From positions 186,001 through 250,000 of the forward strand of contig CANNEA010000002.1 of NCBI GenBank assembly GCA_947503525.1: DNA of 64,000 nucleotides, given 5' to 3'. Below, piece after piece: positions 25,992 to 34,699 of this stretch. Source of the DNA: an uncultured Carboxylicivirga sp. (GTDB lineage Bacteria > Bacteroidota > Bacteroidia > Bacteroidales > Marinilabiliaceae). The notes beneath the pieces are model-generated. The model worked only from the letters and a program-made list of their open reading frames with translations, was not told the DNA's origin and made no database searches. The first letter of the stretch is position 1. The number at the start of each line of letters is the position of its first letter. The translations under genes and the position numbers were made by a program.

Positions 25992-26978
25992 ATGCAAGAT
26001 GTTCGCTATTCCTTAGAAAAGTATAAAGATCGGTCAACACGGTATCATTGTCCTCAATGTCATCAACGGACTTTTACCAGGTATGTTGACAACCACATCA
26101 ACAAGCATTTGTCTGAATATACAGGAAGGTGTAATCGTGTGGAAAAATGTGCATACCATTTTACACCCAAGATGTACTTTGAGCGTAATGGCTATCAACC
26201 AGATCCAATTGATAAATCATATAAAAGACCCACAATAAAGATCCAATCACCTTCCTCTATTGATAAAAAGCTATTGATAGCTTCCCTTACTAGTTACCAT
26301 CAAAATAATTTTGCCTTAGGCTTATTCAGGTTCTTCCCAAAGCATATGGTTATCGAGGTATTACAAAAGTATTACGTGGGTACTGCCAAAGGGAATAAAA
26401 CCATTTTTTGGCAAGTAAACCGATTAGGACAAGTTCGAACCGGTAAGGTAATGCAGTATGATTCAGCCACATTAAAGCGTATAGGTTATATTAATTGGGT
26501 GCATCATATCACTAAACAAAAGGACTTCAATTTAAAACAAGTATTCTTTGGTGCACACCTGCTTATTGATAAAAGAGGACCTATTGCCATTGCCGAAGGC
26601 GAAAAGAATGCCATATTCGGAGCATTGTATTATCCACAATATAATTGGATTGCCGTTGGTTCAATAGAAATGTTGAATGTTAAAAAGCTAAATACCCTCA
26701 GAGGTTACCAGGTAACTTTATTTCCTGATAAAGGGAAAGCATATGAGAAATGGAGCAAAGTTGCAACAAGCGCTTGCTTTGATGTTCATGTAAATACAGT
26801 TTTGGAGTATACAGACTTAAATGAAGGTGATGATATCGCTGACTTGGTTATCTCTATCAAAAGGGAACAGTATTTGATAGGTCCAGATGCTATGATTAAG
26901 AAGTTCTCAAGGAAGAACAAGCATCTAGAGTTATTTATTGAGAAGTTTGATTTAGATATTCAGCAAAAGTATTATTAA
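25992..26978 (+). CDS. Toprim primase-like protein (DUF6371 type)
   Basis: A 328-residue protein with an N-terminal zinc-ribbon region (C20-x2-C23, C47-x5-C53, H56) and a C-terminal Toprim domain with IAIAEGEKNAI (E202, E204) and VTLFPDKG (D246). This is the layout of small primase-like proteins of Bacteroidota elements, which prime replication of the excised circle. It is preceded by the GGAGT repeat cluster and is the last replication gene before the PUL. Confidence 0.78.
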   Translation: MQDVRYSLEKYKDRSTRYHCPQCHQRTFTRYVDNHINKHLSEYTGRCNRVEKCAYHFTPKMYFERNGYQPDPIDKSYKRPTIKIQSPSSIDKKLLIASLTSYHQNNFALGLFRFFPKHMVIEVLQKYYVGTAKGNKTIFWQVNRLGQVRTGKVMQYDSATLKRIGYINWVHHITKQKDFNLKQVFFGAHLLIDKRGPIAIAEGEKNAIFGALYYPQYNWIAVGSIEMLNVKKLNTLRGYQVTLFPDKGKAYEKWSKVATSACFDVHVNTVLEYTDLNEGDDIADLVISIKREQYLIGPDAMIKKFSRKNKHLELFIEKFDLDIQQKYY

Positions 26979-27106
26979 GATGGTTAAAATTTAAAAGCTA
27001 ATCATCTGTTCAATTTTATGTTATACATTATCAGTGTTTTGTGTGACGTGAACAACAATCAAAACTCCTTGACCAGATATAAAACCACATCTTCTTAAGT
27101 GACAGA

Positions 27107-27114
27107 TATATTTG
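27107..27114 (+). promoter_or_regulatory. Candidate -7 element before the GH130 gene
   Basis: TATATTTG matches the Bacteroidota -7 consensus TAnnTTTG, about 60 bp before the GH130 start. No clear TTTG at the -33 position was found, so support is partial. It would begin the GH130, symporter and sulfatase transcript. Confidence 0.35.
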
Positions 27115-27176
27115 AATATTGAGTTTGGCATACTATCGCCAATCGATAAGGAAAATAACAATTAAAGAAGATAACG

Positions 27177-28190
27177 ATGAAGCTGAAGAAATTTGAAGGA
27201 AATCCAATTTTATCACCAAACCCTGAAAATGAATGGGAAAGTTTAGTAGCCACCAATCCGGCTGCCTGGTATGAAGATGGAACATTTTACTTATTATACA
27301 GAGCTGCAGGAGACGATAGAGAGCACCATATACATATTGGTTTAGCGAAGAGTACGGATGGATTTAATTTCAAGCGTGTTCAGGATAAGCCTGTCTTGAC
27401 ACCCGACCCGAATGGATATGATGCTGGTTCGGTCGAGGATCCGCGAGTGGTTAAGTTTGGTGATGAGTATTACATGACCTATGCTTTTCGTCCATACCCT
27501 CCGGGACAGTATTGGAAAAATGAGTACGATCAGATAGAAGCACCTAAGCTGAGCGAATTTGCACCTAAGTGTTTACGTGAAAATGTTGGTAATACTGCTC
27601 TGGCAATCTCTAAAGACCTGATTAATTTTAAGAAGGTGGGCAGACTAACCGAGCCAAGCCTTGATGACCGTGATGTTATTTTATTCCCGGAAAAGATTAA
27701 TGGTAAGTTTTATATGCTTCATCGTCCTAAGAACTATGTAGGTGATGAATATGGAACGGATGCACCTGCCATCTGGATCAAATCATCCGATGATATGATG
27801 TCGTGGAATGTGGAAAGTAAACTGCTTCTGAAAGGTGAAGAGTGGTGGGAGCCCAAAGTAGGCGGTAATACACCGCCTTTAAAAACAGATGAAGGCTGGT
27901 TAATGCTTTACCACGGCGTTGATAAGGATTTTACTTACCGACTGGGAGCATGTCTGTTAGACCTCGAAGATCCAACAAAAATTCTATACCGTACAAAGGA
28001 TTTTATTTTAGAGCCAGAGACAGATATTGAAAAGAATGGCTTATACAAATGGGGAGTTGTTTTCCCGACCGGTAATGTGATCGTTGATGATACTTTGTAT
28101 GTTTATTATGGAGCCTCTGATCAATGGTGTTGTGCAGCTACCGCTAATATTCATGAACTGGTACAGTTTATAAAAGATAATACGAAATAA
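27177..28190 (+). CDS. GH130 mannoside phosphorylase
   Basis: A 337-residue five-bladed-propeller enzyme without a signal peptide, so cytoplasmic. The catalytic Asp is D88 in VEDPR. Residues matching the phosphate-binding set recalled for the characterised phosphorylase Uhgb_MP (R150, R168, K212, H231) are present with the same spacing: R165 (DDRDV), R183 (LHRP), K227 (WEPKVG) and H246 (YHGV). This argues for phosphorolysis rather than hydrolysis. Such enzymes split beta-mannosides with phosphate to give mannose 1-phosphate. An insertion around residues 107-130 may alter the acceptor site. It heads the PUL beside a symporter, and ManA is encoded at the other end. Confidence 0.9.
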   Translation: MKLKKFEGNPILSPNPENEWESLVATNPAAWYEDGTFYLLYRAAGDDREHHIHIGLAKSTDGFNFKRVQDKPVLTPDPNGYDAGSVEDPRVVKFGDEYYMTYAFRPYPPGQYWKNEYDQIEAPKLSEFAPKCLRENVGNTALAISKDLINFKKVGRLTEPSLDDRDVILFPEKINGKFYMLHRPKNYVGDEYGTDAPAIWIKSSDDMMSWNVESKLLLKGEEWWEPKVGGNTPPLKTDEGWLMLYHGVDKDFTYRLGACLLDLEDPTKILYRTKDFILEPETDIEKNGLYKWGVVFPTGNVIVDDTLYVYYGASDQWCCAATANIHELVQFIKDNTK

Positions 28191-28221
28191 ATCAACTGTT
28201 TAATCTTTAAATAACTCAATT

Positions 28222-29856
28222 ATGAATATTAGTACAGTTGATATTATCATTCTTGTTGTTTTCCTGGTTGGAATAATATGGTGGGCATTAAAGAATGGTA
28301 AAAGTTCTGATTCAGACTCTTACTTTCTGGCAGGTAGAAATATGACTTGGCCGGTTATAGGCCTTTCATTATTTGCTGCCAGCGTTTCCAGTTCAACATT
28401 GATGGGGCATTCAGGAGAAGGCTTTATTAGTGGGATAGCGGTGTTTAACTATAACTGGATATCCGTTTTGGTAATGGTGTTTTTTGCCTTGTTCTTTTTA
28501 CCTTTTTACATCAAATCGGGCATTTTTACTATGCCGGAATTTCTGGAAAGGCGATTCGATAAGAAGTCGAGATACTATTTCTCCTTTATCACCATTTTCG
28601 GTAATGTGTTTTTAGATGCGGCAGCTACCTTATATACAGGAGCCTTAATAATAAAGTTGATATTCCCTGATCTGGAATTGTTTACTATTATTGTAATTAT
28701 GGCTGCAGTGGCCGGTAGTTATACCATTATAGGCGGATTGTCTTCCGCCATTAATGCCGATATGATTCAGGCAACGGTGCTTATTATCGGATCAGCGATC
28801 TTATATTTCTTTGCCCTTGATTCAATAGGTGGTTGGGAGGAACTGTACACACGCTTTAATGAGGGCGTATGGTTAAAGTTGACACGTCCCATGAGCGATC
28901 CGACAGTGCCATGGTTAGGCATGTGGATAGGCATACCTATCCTGGGTTTCTACTTTTGGGGAAATAACCAGGTAATGGTACAGCGTGTATTGTCGGCTAA
29001 AACAATTGATCACGGGCGTAAAGGGGTTTTATTTGTTGGTTTCCTGTACCTGTTTACACTGTTTATTTTTATTCTTCCGGGGTTAATTGCCCGAGGAATT
29101 GATCTGTTTGGAGTTGGGAACCTTCCGCTTGATATGATCGATGGAAGTACCTTAAAGTCAGGCTTTGGAATTAATACCGATCAAGTTTACCCCCGTATGA
29201 TCGTAAAATTACTACCGGTTGGGTTAATTGGAATTATTCTGGCTGCCATGATCTCGGCGTTGACCTCTACCTTAAGTGCCACTCTAAGTTCTGTATCAAC
29301 TTTATTCACCATGGACTTTTACAAACGCTTTCACCCCGATGCTGATGGTAAGAAGTTAGTCTGGGTGGGACGTATTACTTCCTTCCTGGTATTGGTATTT
29401 GCAGTGTTCTGGGCGCCAATCATCCAACAATTTGATTCGCTGGTTTCCTACTATCAGGAGGTAACATCTTACCTGGCACCTCCGATCGTCGGAACATTTT
29501 TTATGGGCTTATTCTGGAAACGTTCCAATGAGAAAGGAGCCTTTGCAGGCTTAATGTCAGGCTTATTTTTAGCTGCAGTAATAATGATTAGTAAATATGT
29601 ATTGGGTATGGATATACAACTTCACTTCCTATTGTTGGCACCAATTATTCTTGCAATGAGTGTTCTGGTTAATGTGGTTGTTAGTTTGGCAACTCACTTG
29701 CCGGATGAAGAAAAGGTAAAGCAAAATACCTGGACTCTGCAAATCTGGAAAAGCGAAACGGATGAACTAAAACATGTTGTTTGGTACAAAAATTTTAGGG
29801 TGTTATCTCTGCTTTTAGTCATTGCATGTTTCACCATGTACTTTATTTTCTTTTAA
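28222..29856 (+). CDS. Sodium/solute symporter (SSS family)
   Basis: A 544-residue inner-membrane transporter with about 13-14 hydrophobic segments and SSS family features: an N-terminal SYFLAGRNMTWPVIGLSLFA, then AASVSSSTLMG, and a middle GGLSSAINADMIQA. The family uses the sodium gradient to import sugars and other small solutes. It lies 31 bp after the GH130 gene and 14 bp before a sulfatase. In the pathway it would bring the desulfated sugar or oligosaccharide from the periplasm to cytoplasmic GH130. PULs more often use MFS transporters for this step. Confidence 0.93.
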   Translation: MNISTVDIIILVVFLVGIIWWALKNGKSSDSDSYFLAGRNMTWPVIGLSLFAASVSSSTLMGHSGEGFISGIAVFNYNWISVLVMVFFALFFLPFYIKSGIFTMPEFLERRFDKKSRYYFSFITIFGNVFLDAAATLYTGALIIKLIFPDLELFTIIVIMAAVAGSYTIIGGLSSAINADMIQATVLIIGSAILYFFALDSIGGWEELYTRFNEGVWLKLTRPMSDPTVPWLGMWIGIPILGFYFWGNNQVMVQRVLSAKTIDHGRKGVLFVGFLYLFTLFIFILPGLIARGIDLFGVGNLPLDMIDGSTLKSGFGINTDQVYPRMIVKLLPVGLIGIILAAMISALTSTLSATLSSVSTLFTMDFYKRFHPDADGKKLVWVGRITSFLVLVFAVFWAPIIQQFDSLVSYYQEVTSYLAPPIVGTFFMGLFWKRSNEKGAFAGLMSGLFLAAVIMISKYVLGMDIQLHFLLLAPIILAMSVLVNVVVSLATHLPDEEKVKQNTWTLQIWKSETDELKHVVWYKNFRVLSLLLVIACFTMYFIFF

Positions 29857-29870
29857 AAACCTGAATCAAG

Positions 29871-31355
29871 ATGATTAGACATATATTGTTTTTTTCACTG
29901 ACTCTTATTTTTGCAACAAGCTGTCAGTCGATTCCTGATAACACAAAGAAGCAACCCAACTTTCTGTTTGTGTTGGTTGACGATCAGCCATATGATGCAC
30001 TCGGTGTAAATGGACGTTACCCGTTTTTACAAACGCCCAATATGGATCGTTTGGCTAAAGAAGGGGTTTTATTCGAAAATTACTTTTGTACACAATCCAT
30101 TTGTTCGCCTTCGCGTGCCAGTTTTTTAACAGGTACGTATGCACATATTCATGGGGTGAACCAAAATAACCGCCATGTTGATCCGGACTGGAACCAATTT
30201 AAGCCATACACGCAATTGCTACAGGATGCCGGATACCAAACGGCTCATGTGGGTAAAATTCACATGGCTCATAAAAAAGGAGCAGAGCATATTCGTCCGG
30301 GTTTTGATTATTGGTTCAGTTTTAACGGACAAGGCGATTATTTCGATCCACAGGTAAATGATAATGGTCGTGAATACCAGGAGAAGGGATACATGACCGA
30401 TATTCTGACGGATAAAGCCATTACCTGGTTGAAAGAGAAACGTGATAAAGACAAGCCTTTTAGCCTTAACCTTTGGCATAAAGCAGTGCATGAGGATCAT
30501 TCACCAGCACCTCGGCATGATAGCCTTTATGACGATGAAAAACTGCCTGAACCACCGCATGGCATGCTTAACGAGACTTTTGCAGGTAAGCCGGAGTGGC
30601 AGCGCATTAAGGCAGCTGATGCCAAGTGGAAGGAGTATGTACCGGTTGATTCATTACCAATTAAAGAATGGCCGGTGAAAGGCGATAAGTTTATGCGCCT
30701 GTTGAAAACCTTAAAAGCAGTTGATGAGTCATTAGGTGAAGTAATGGCTACGCTTGAGGAGTTGGGAGAGTTGGAGAATACGGTTATCATTTATAGTAGT
30801 GACAATGGTTATTTTATGGGTGAACACGGTTACTGGGATAAACGTATTGCCTACGAAGCTTCTATGCGCATACCGATGTTGATTCGTTATCCAAAGTTGA
30901 TTCAGGCTGAAACACAGATTGAGGAGATATGCCTGAATGTGGATATGGCACCGACCATTCTGGAATTAGCCGGTGTTCAGCAGCCTGATTATATGCAAGG
31001 GGAATCAATGGTGAATCTGTTGAAACACCAAAAGGATGCAGAGTGGCGTAAATCTATGCTCTTCCAGTATTATGTGGATGATGAATATCCCTATGCCGGA
31101 CCTGATATGCTCGCTGTTCGCACAGATAAGTACAAGCTGGTGGATTGTTTCTTAGACCATGATATTGATGAACTGTATGACTTGGAAAACGATCCGGGAG
31201 AGATGATTAATCTGATTGGCCTTAAGGAATATGCCGAAGTGGAAGCTCAGTTACGCCAGGAAATCGAGCAATTGAAAGTACATTATAACTATAACCATGA
31301 CCGCGACTGGTGGTTAAGGCAAGTTAAGCCGGCTAAAAAAAGCAAGAAACATTAG
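29871..31355 (+). CDS. S1 sulfatase, lipoprotein
   Basis: A 494-residue type I sulfatase. Lipobox ATSC (Cys18) predicts membrane anchoring. Formylglycine precursor C78 lies in CSPSRASFLTG. Metal-binding D37-D38 (LVDDQ) and the SSDNGYFMGEHGYWDKR region complete the active site. The substrate cannot be read from sequence; the family hydrolyses sulfate esters of carbohydrates. It ends the GH130-symporter-sulfatase group. Confidence 0.93.
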   Translation: MIRHILFFSLTLIFATSCQSIPDNTKKQPNFLFVLVDDQPYDALGVNGRYPFLQTPNMDRLAKEGVLFENYFCTQSICSPSRASFLTGTYAHIHGVNQNNRHVDPDWNQFKPYTQLLQDAGYQTAHVGKIHMAHKKGAEHIRPGFDYWFSFNGQGDYFDPQVNDNGREYQEKGYMTDILTDKAITWLKEKRDKDKPFSLNLWHKAVHEDHSPAPRHDSLYDDEKLPEPPHGMLNETFAGKPEWQRIKAADAKWKEYVPVDSLPIKEWPVKGDKFMRLLKTLKAVDESLGEVMATLEELGELENTVIIYSSDNGYFMGEHGYWDKRIAYEASMRIPMLIRYPKLIQAETQIEEICLNVDMAPTILELAGVQQPDYMQGESMVNLLKHQKDAEWRKSMLFQYYVDDEYPYAGPDMLAVRTDKYKLVDCFLDHDIDELYDLENDPGEMINLIGLKEYAEVEAQLRQEIEQLKVHYNYNHDRDWWLRQVKPAKKSKKH

Positions 31356-31406
31356 TTGTAGAGGTATGAATAGGCTAAATTAAGTTGACGTTTAAAGTAC
31401 TTAGAT

Positions 31407-31637
31407 ATGAATAAGGTCCATATAAATAAAAATGAAATAGAGCATTTGTCAATTCATTTTAAGGACGGTGAGGCAATTAGCTGCTCAATTGACGAGTGCA
31501 TCAATCTTATTAAAAAAGAGTCGCTTAAATCGCTAATCGCACTTATGGTTGTTAATCTGACATCAAAGCAAATGCCTGTTATTTTTAAACCCTTAATTAA
31601 TGCTGGTTGTCTGGAAGAGTTTGTTAGTCTGGACTAG
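31407..31637 (+). CDS. Unrecognised 76-aa protein
   Basis: A short soluble protein (MNKVHINKNEIEHLSIHF...AGCLEEFVSLD), 51 bp after the sulfatase and followed directly by a strong terminator, which supports a transcribed unit. No domain recognised and no signal peptide. It may belong to the GH130 transcript. Confidence 0.45.
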   Translation: MNKVHINKNEIEHLSIHFKDGEAISCSIDECINLIKKESLKSLIALMVVNLTSKQMPVIFKPLINAGCLEEFVSLD

Positions 31638-31658
31638 ACATTTTAATAAATTAAAAGA

Positions 31659-31691
31659 AAGCCGTGTCAAATGATCTTGTCACGGCTTTTT
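31659..31691 (+). terminator. Intrinsic terminator after the GH130 operon
   Basis: An 8-bp stem AAGCCGTG / CACGGCTT followed by TTTTT. It ends the plus-strand group 27177-31637. From 31692 to 31923 nothing recognisable is seen. Confidence 0.75.
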
Positions 31692-31923
31692 CATTCGAAG
31701 CATTAAGTTGTTTCATTCTTCTTATACCTGAAAGACTAATCGTAGATATGAATATCAAAAACCAGTAGTATCCGACTAAAAATCACATTCAACTCCTCTG
31801 GCGATGTTCAATTAACTTCGGAGAAGTTTAATGTCTATAGAAGATTGAAAAGCGACCCCATAACCAACAATCCCAGAGGGATTGCATATCTATATTAAAA
31901 TTCAAATATTTCTTAATAGGCAT

Positions 31924-31954
31924 AAAAAAGTCAGACTGTATGCAGCCTGACTTT
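31924..31954 (-). terminator. Intrinsic terminator after the minus-strand sulfatase
   Basis: Stem AAAGTCAG...CTGACTTT with a short inner CTG/CAG pairing; on the minus strand it is followed by a T run (AAAAAA on the plus strand). It lies 21 bp beyond the stop of the sulfatase gene at 31976. Confidence 0.7.
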
Positions 31955-31975
31955 GATATTGAATACTTTATCTGA

Positions 31976-33553
31976 CTACGATTTGTACATGTACTTAACT
32001 TTCTGTCCTTTCCAACCCGTATTGTCTAACCAATTCTGCATGGCGTTTTCTAACTCAAGAATTTGCTCCTTGTAAGCGCTGTCATTGACCATGTTTTTCG
32101 TTTCATTCGGATCATTCTTTAAATCATAAAAAAAGCGATCCCCATCATGGTAGATGATTAACTTATATTGTTCATTACGAACCATAAACGACCCTTTGGC
32201 ATCTTCCAGCACCTCACGACTACCATTGAGGTTAGGTTTTATTCGCTCACAAAATGAATATTTAGGAGCTAGTGATCGATCCTTTTCCCCAGTGAGGAAA
32301 GGAATCAAATTGACGCCTGCCACATCTTGTTCAAACGCTGTTTCAGTTATTGATAGAATGGTTGGTTTCATATCTACAAGGCTGACATGAATGTCTGAAA
32401 CAACATGTTTTAGTAGCTTTGGGTAGCGTATTATGAAAGGGATAGTGGCCTGTTCTTCGTAAAAGGATTCATTCACCTTCCATACCATGCCGTGGCCTCC
32501 CACCATATCACCATGATCGGAGGTGAAGATGATGAGTGTTTCATCCATTACACCTTGTTTCTCCAGTTCCGCCAATATCTTACCTACCCTGTCGTCGAGG
32601 TATTTGACAGCACCATAATAGATACGCATAAACTCTTTAAGGCCTTCGTCTCCATAGCCTTTTACCATTCTTCGTGACCATGACTTATCAAACTTCTTAT
32701 CCGGAAATTGACTTGCAGGCATCTGTAACGAATCGGGATTAAACATGTCATAGTAAGGATCTGGGACAAAGTTAGGGTCGTGTGGCCAGATGAAAGAGGT
32801 CGTAATCATAAAAGGATCGTTATTGGATATAGCGCTTCGAATTCGATCAACCGTCAAATTAGCTAATTTATCGTCGATCCAATCCTCTTGTTCTAACCTC
32901 AGTCGTCCCATTTTAATAGGAAAGTCCTTATTCTCATGATCCGCCCATAAAGTTTCAAGATAGTCTCTCTTCTCTTTCATATAAGGACTCACTTCTACTG
33001 GCCAAAACTGATTGTAAAAATTCATCCAATCCTTACCATCTTCCTTAAATATGGTAAGTCCCTTTTCTTCCATTTCTTTTTTGTACTGATAGCCATAGTC
33101 GTACTGGTCGGTATAGTAAGGCAAATAATTTAAGGAATCGCTCTCAATGTGCCACTTTCCAAATTGATGGGTTTTATATCCCTTTTTATTCAATAATTTG
33201 CCAGTTGTCTCATCCTCAAGAGTGATGCCTTCTTTTTGCTTGAACCCCAGGTTATGGGCCACACCATGTTGGTGAGGATAAAGACCGGTTACAATAGATG
33301 CGCGAGAGGGGGAGCAAAAAGGAGTTGTGCTATAGGCTTTTGTAAATCGTACTCCTTCTTTGGCAATACGATCGATATTAGGCGTTGGCACAGGCCCGCC
33401 ATAGCAACTCAAGGCTTTATAATTCAACTGATCACACATGATGACTAATACATTGGGCTGCTTTCGCTTTTCTATACTCTTTGAGGGTTTACACGCAGCA
33501 CCCATAACAAGTAGGATTAGCCCTGCAAAACCAAATTTAAATGTTCTGTTCAT
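31976..33553 (-). CDS. S1 sulfatase, lipoprotein
   Basis: A 525-residue sulfatase. Lipobox GAAC (Cys21). Formylglycine Cys80 in CSPSRASIVTG; metal ligand D41 in MCDQ, where Gln replaces the second Asp, as in several S1 subfamilies. FTSDHGDMVGGHGMVWK supplies the distal metal ligands. It follows the esterase gene by 29 bp on the same strand, so desulfation and deacylation are probably co-expressed. Both genes run opposite to the rest of the PUL. Confidence 0.92.
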   Translation of the reverse strand: MNRTFKFGFAGLILLVMGAACKPSKSIEKRKQPNVLVIMCDQLNYKALSCYGGPVPTPNIDRIAKEGVRFTKAYSTTPFCSPSRASIVTGLYPHQHGVAHNLGFKQKEGITLEDETTGKLLNKKGYKTHQFGKWHIESDSLNYLPYYTDQYDYGYQYKKEMEEKGLTIFKEDGKDWMNFYNQFWPVEVSPYMKEKRDYLETLWADHENKDFPIKMGRLRLEQEDWIDDKLANLTVDRIRSAISNNDPFMITTSFIWPHDPNFVPDPYYDMFNPDSLQMPASQFPDKKFDKSWSRRMVKGYGDEGLKEFMRIYYGAVKYLDDRVGKILAELEKQGVMDETLIIFTSDHGDMVGGHGMVWKVNESFYEEQATIPFIIRYPKLLKHVVSDIHVSLVDMKPTILSITETAFEQDVAGVNLIPFLTGEKDRSLAPKYSFCERIKPNLNGSREVLEDAKGSFMVRNEQYKLIIYHDGDRFFYDLKNDPNETKNMVNDSAYKEQILELENAMQNWLDNTGWKGQKVKYMYKS

Positions 33554-33582
33554 AGATTTATTATTAAAATATTAATAGTCGT

Positions 33583-34485
33583 TTATTCCTTTTTATATCT
33601 GAACAGCCAATCGTAAATGCTCATATCAAAAGCATCAAAATTGGGATTGCCTTGCCCCATGCCGGAGCCATTGTATGTCATGGTCCAACAATCATGTCCA
33701 ACATTAGGGTAGAGTGTTAATTTAGGAGTGTATGTAATGTCAACGTCCAGTTCTTTAATGGCTTTTACCATATCAATGCTGCCATATACATCTACCGTAT
33801 TGTCTTCAACCCCATGAAAAGCCCAAACATGGATATTGGTAAACTGACTGGCTAAATCAGGGTTACCCTTACCGCATATGGGTATGATTGCAGCTACATG
33901 AGCATTGTTTCCATATTCCAGAATATAGCTCCAGGTGCCGAATCCTCCCATGCTGTTACCGGTTAAATAAATGCGTTGCTCATTAACCCGGTATGTATCC
34001 TTCAGGTATTGGATAAAGGCATGAACTTTCTTTGCATCCCAGTTGGTGGATGTAATTGGAGCCACCACAATGGCCGGGTATGTAGGATTCCATTCACCTT
34101 TCTTTATCAGGTTACTGGGGCCTAGCCAAAGCACTTTTTTCAAATCATCTAAATTAGTTCCATCACCTCTTTTCCCTGCTCCATGCAATGAAATGATCAA
34201 TGGGTATTCTTCGGTTCCGTGATGGTAAGCCGAAGGTGTATAGGCATAATAGCCGTAGTTGGCGGCAGTAGTCCCCTTCAGATAAGCAATTTGTTCTCCG
34301 CTGGTATCTGCAGGCAAGCTTTCAATATCGGAATAATCAGCTATTTTATCTTTATTTTCATTATTAGGCTTTTCCGCAGGTAGCTCTCCTTCTTCGATTG
34401 TTTTGCTTGAATCTTTATCACAGGCATTAAGCGAAAAGATAAAAGTGAGACCAATGCATGTTATGTAAAAAGTTAAATACTTCAT
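33583..34485 (-). CDS. Carbohydrate esterase-like lipoprotein (alpha/beta hydrolase)
   Basis: A 300-residue alpha/beta hydrolase. The ATG at 34485 is chosen over the frame's first ATG because it places a proper lipoprotein signal (FIFSLNAC, Cys22) at the N-terminus. The triad is visible as S178 (GNSMGG), D228 (HGVEDNT) and H264 (GHDCW); the oxyanion HG is at 101-102. It resembles CE1-type and PHB-depolymerase-like esterases that remove acetyl or aromatic esters from polysaccharides. It leads the minus-strand pair with the sulfatase, implying that the target glycan carries ester groups other than sulfate. Confidence 0.82.
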   Translation of the reverse strand: MKYLTFYITCIGLTFIFSLNACDKDSSKTIEEGELPAEKPNNENKDKIADYSDIESLPADTSGEQIAYLKGTTAANYGYYAYTPSAYHHGTEEYPLIISLHGAGKRGDGTNLDDLKKVLWLGPSNLIKKGEWNPTYPAIVVAPITSTNWDAKKVHAFIQYLKDTYRVNEQRIYLTGNSMGGFGTWSYILEYGNNAHVAAIIPICGKGNPDLASQFTNIHVWAFHGVEDNTVDVYGSIDMVKAIKELDVDITYTPKLTLYPNVGHDCWTMTYNGSGMGQGNPNFDAFDMSIYDWLFRYKKE

Positions 34486-34699
34486 GATAGATATTTTTTC
34501 TATTTGAATTGATAGATGCAAAATAAGTTTGCCAAAGCTGATTGAGGTTTGTATGCCTGTCAATTAGGTTTGCTTAAAGCTAAATTTGCCTTACATTGAA
34601 GTATTTGATAATGAAAATGACCAGTATTTACACCTTTGTGGATATTTTATAAACAAGGTTTTCAGAATGAAGAAGTAGTTTTATCATCAAAAAGAAATT

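Noticed and set aside
30175-30500. Short frames opposite or inside the sulfatase and SusCD genes
   Set aside because: They overlap well-supported genes, lack family features and start signals, and are best explained as shadows.
33583-34563. 326-aa form of the esterase
   Set aside because: The first 26 residues precede a complete lipoprotein signal peptide, so the ATG at 34485 is the better start.
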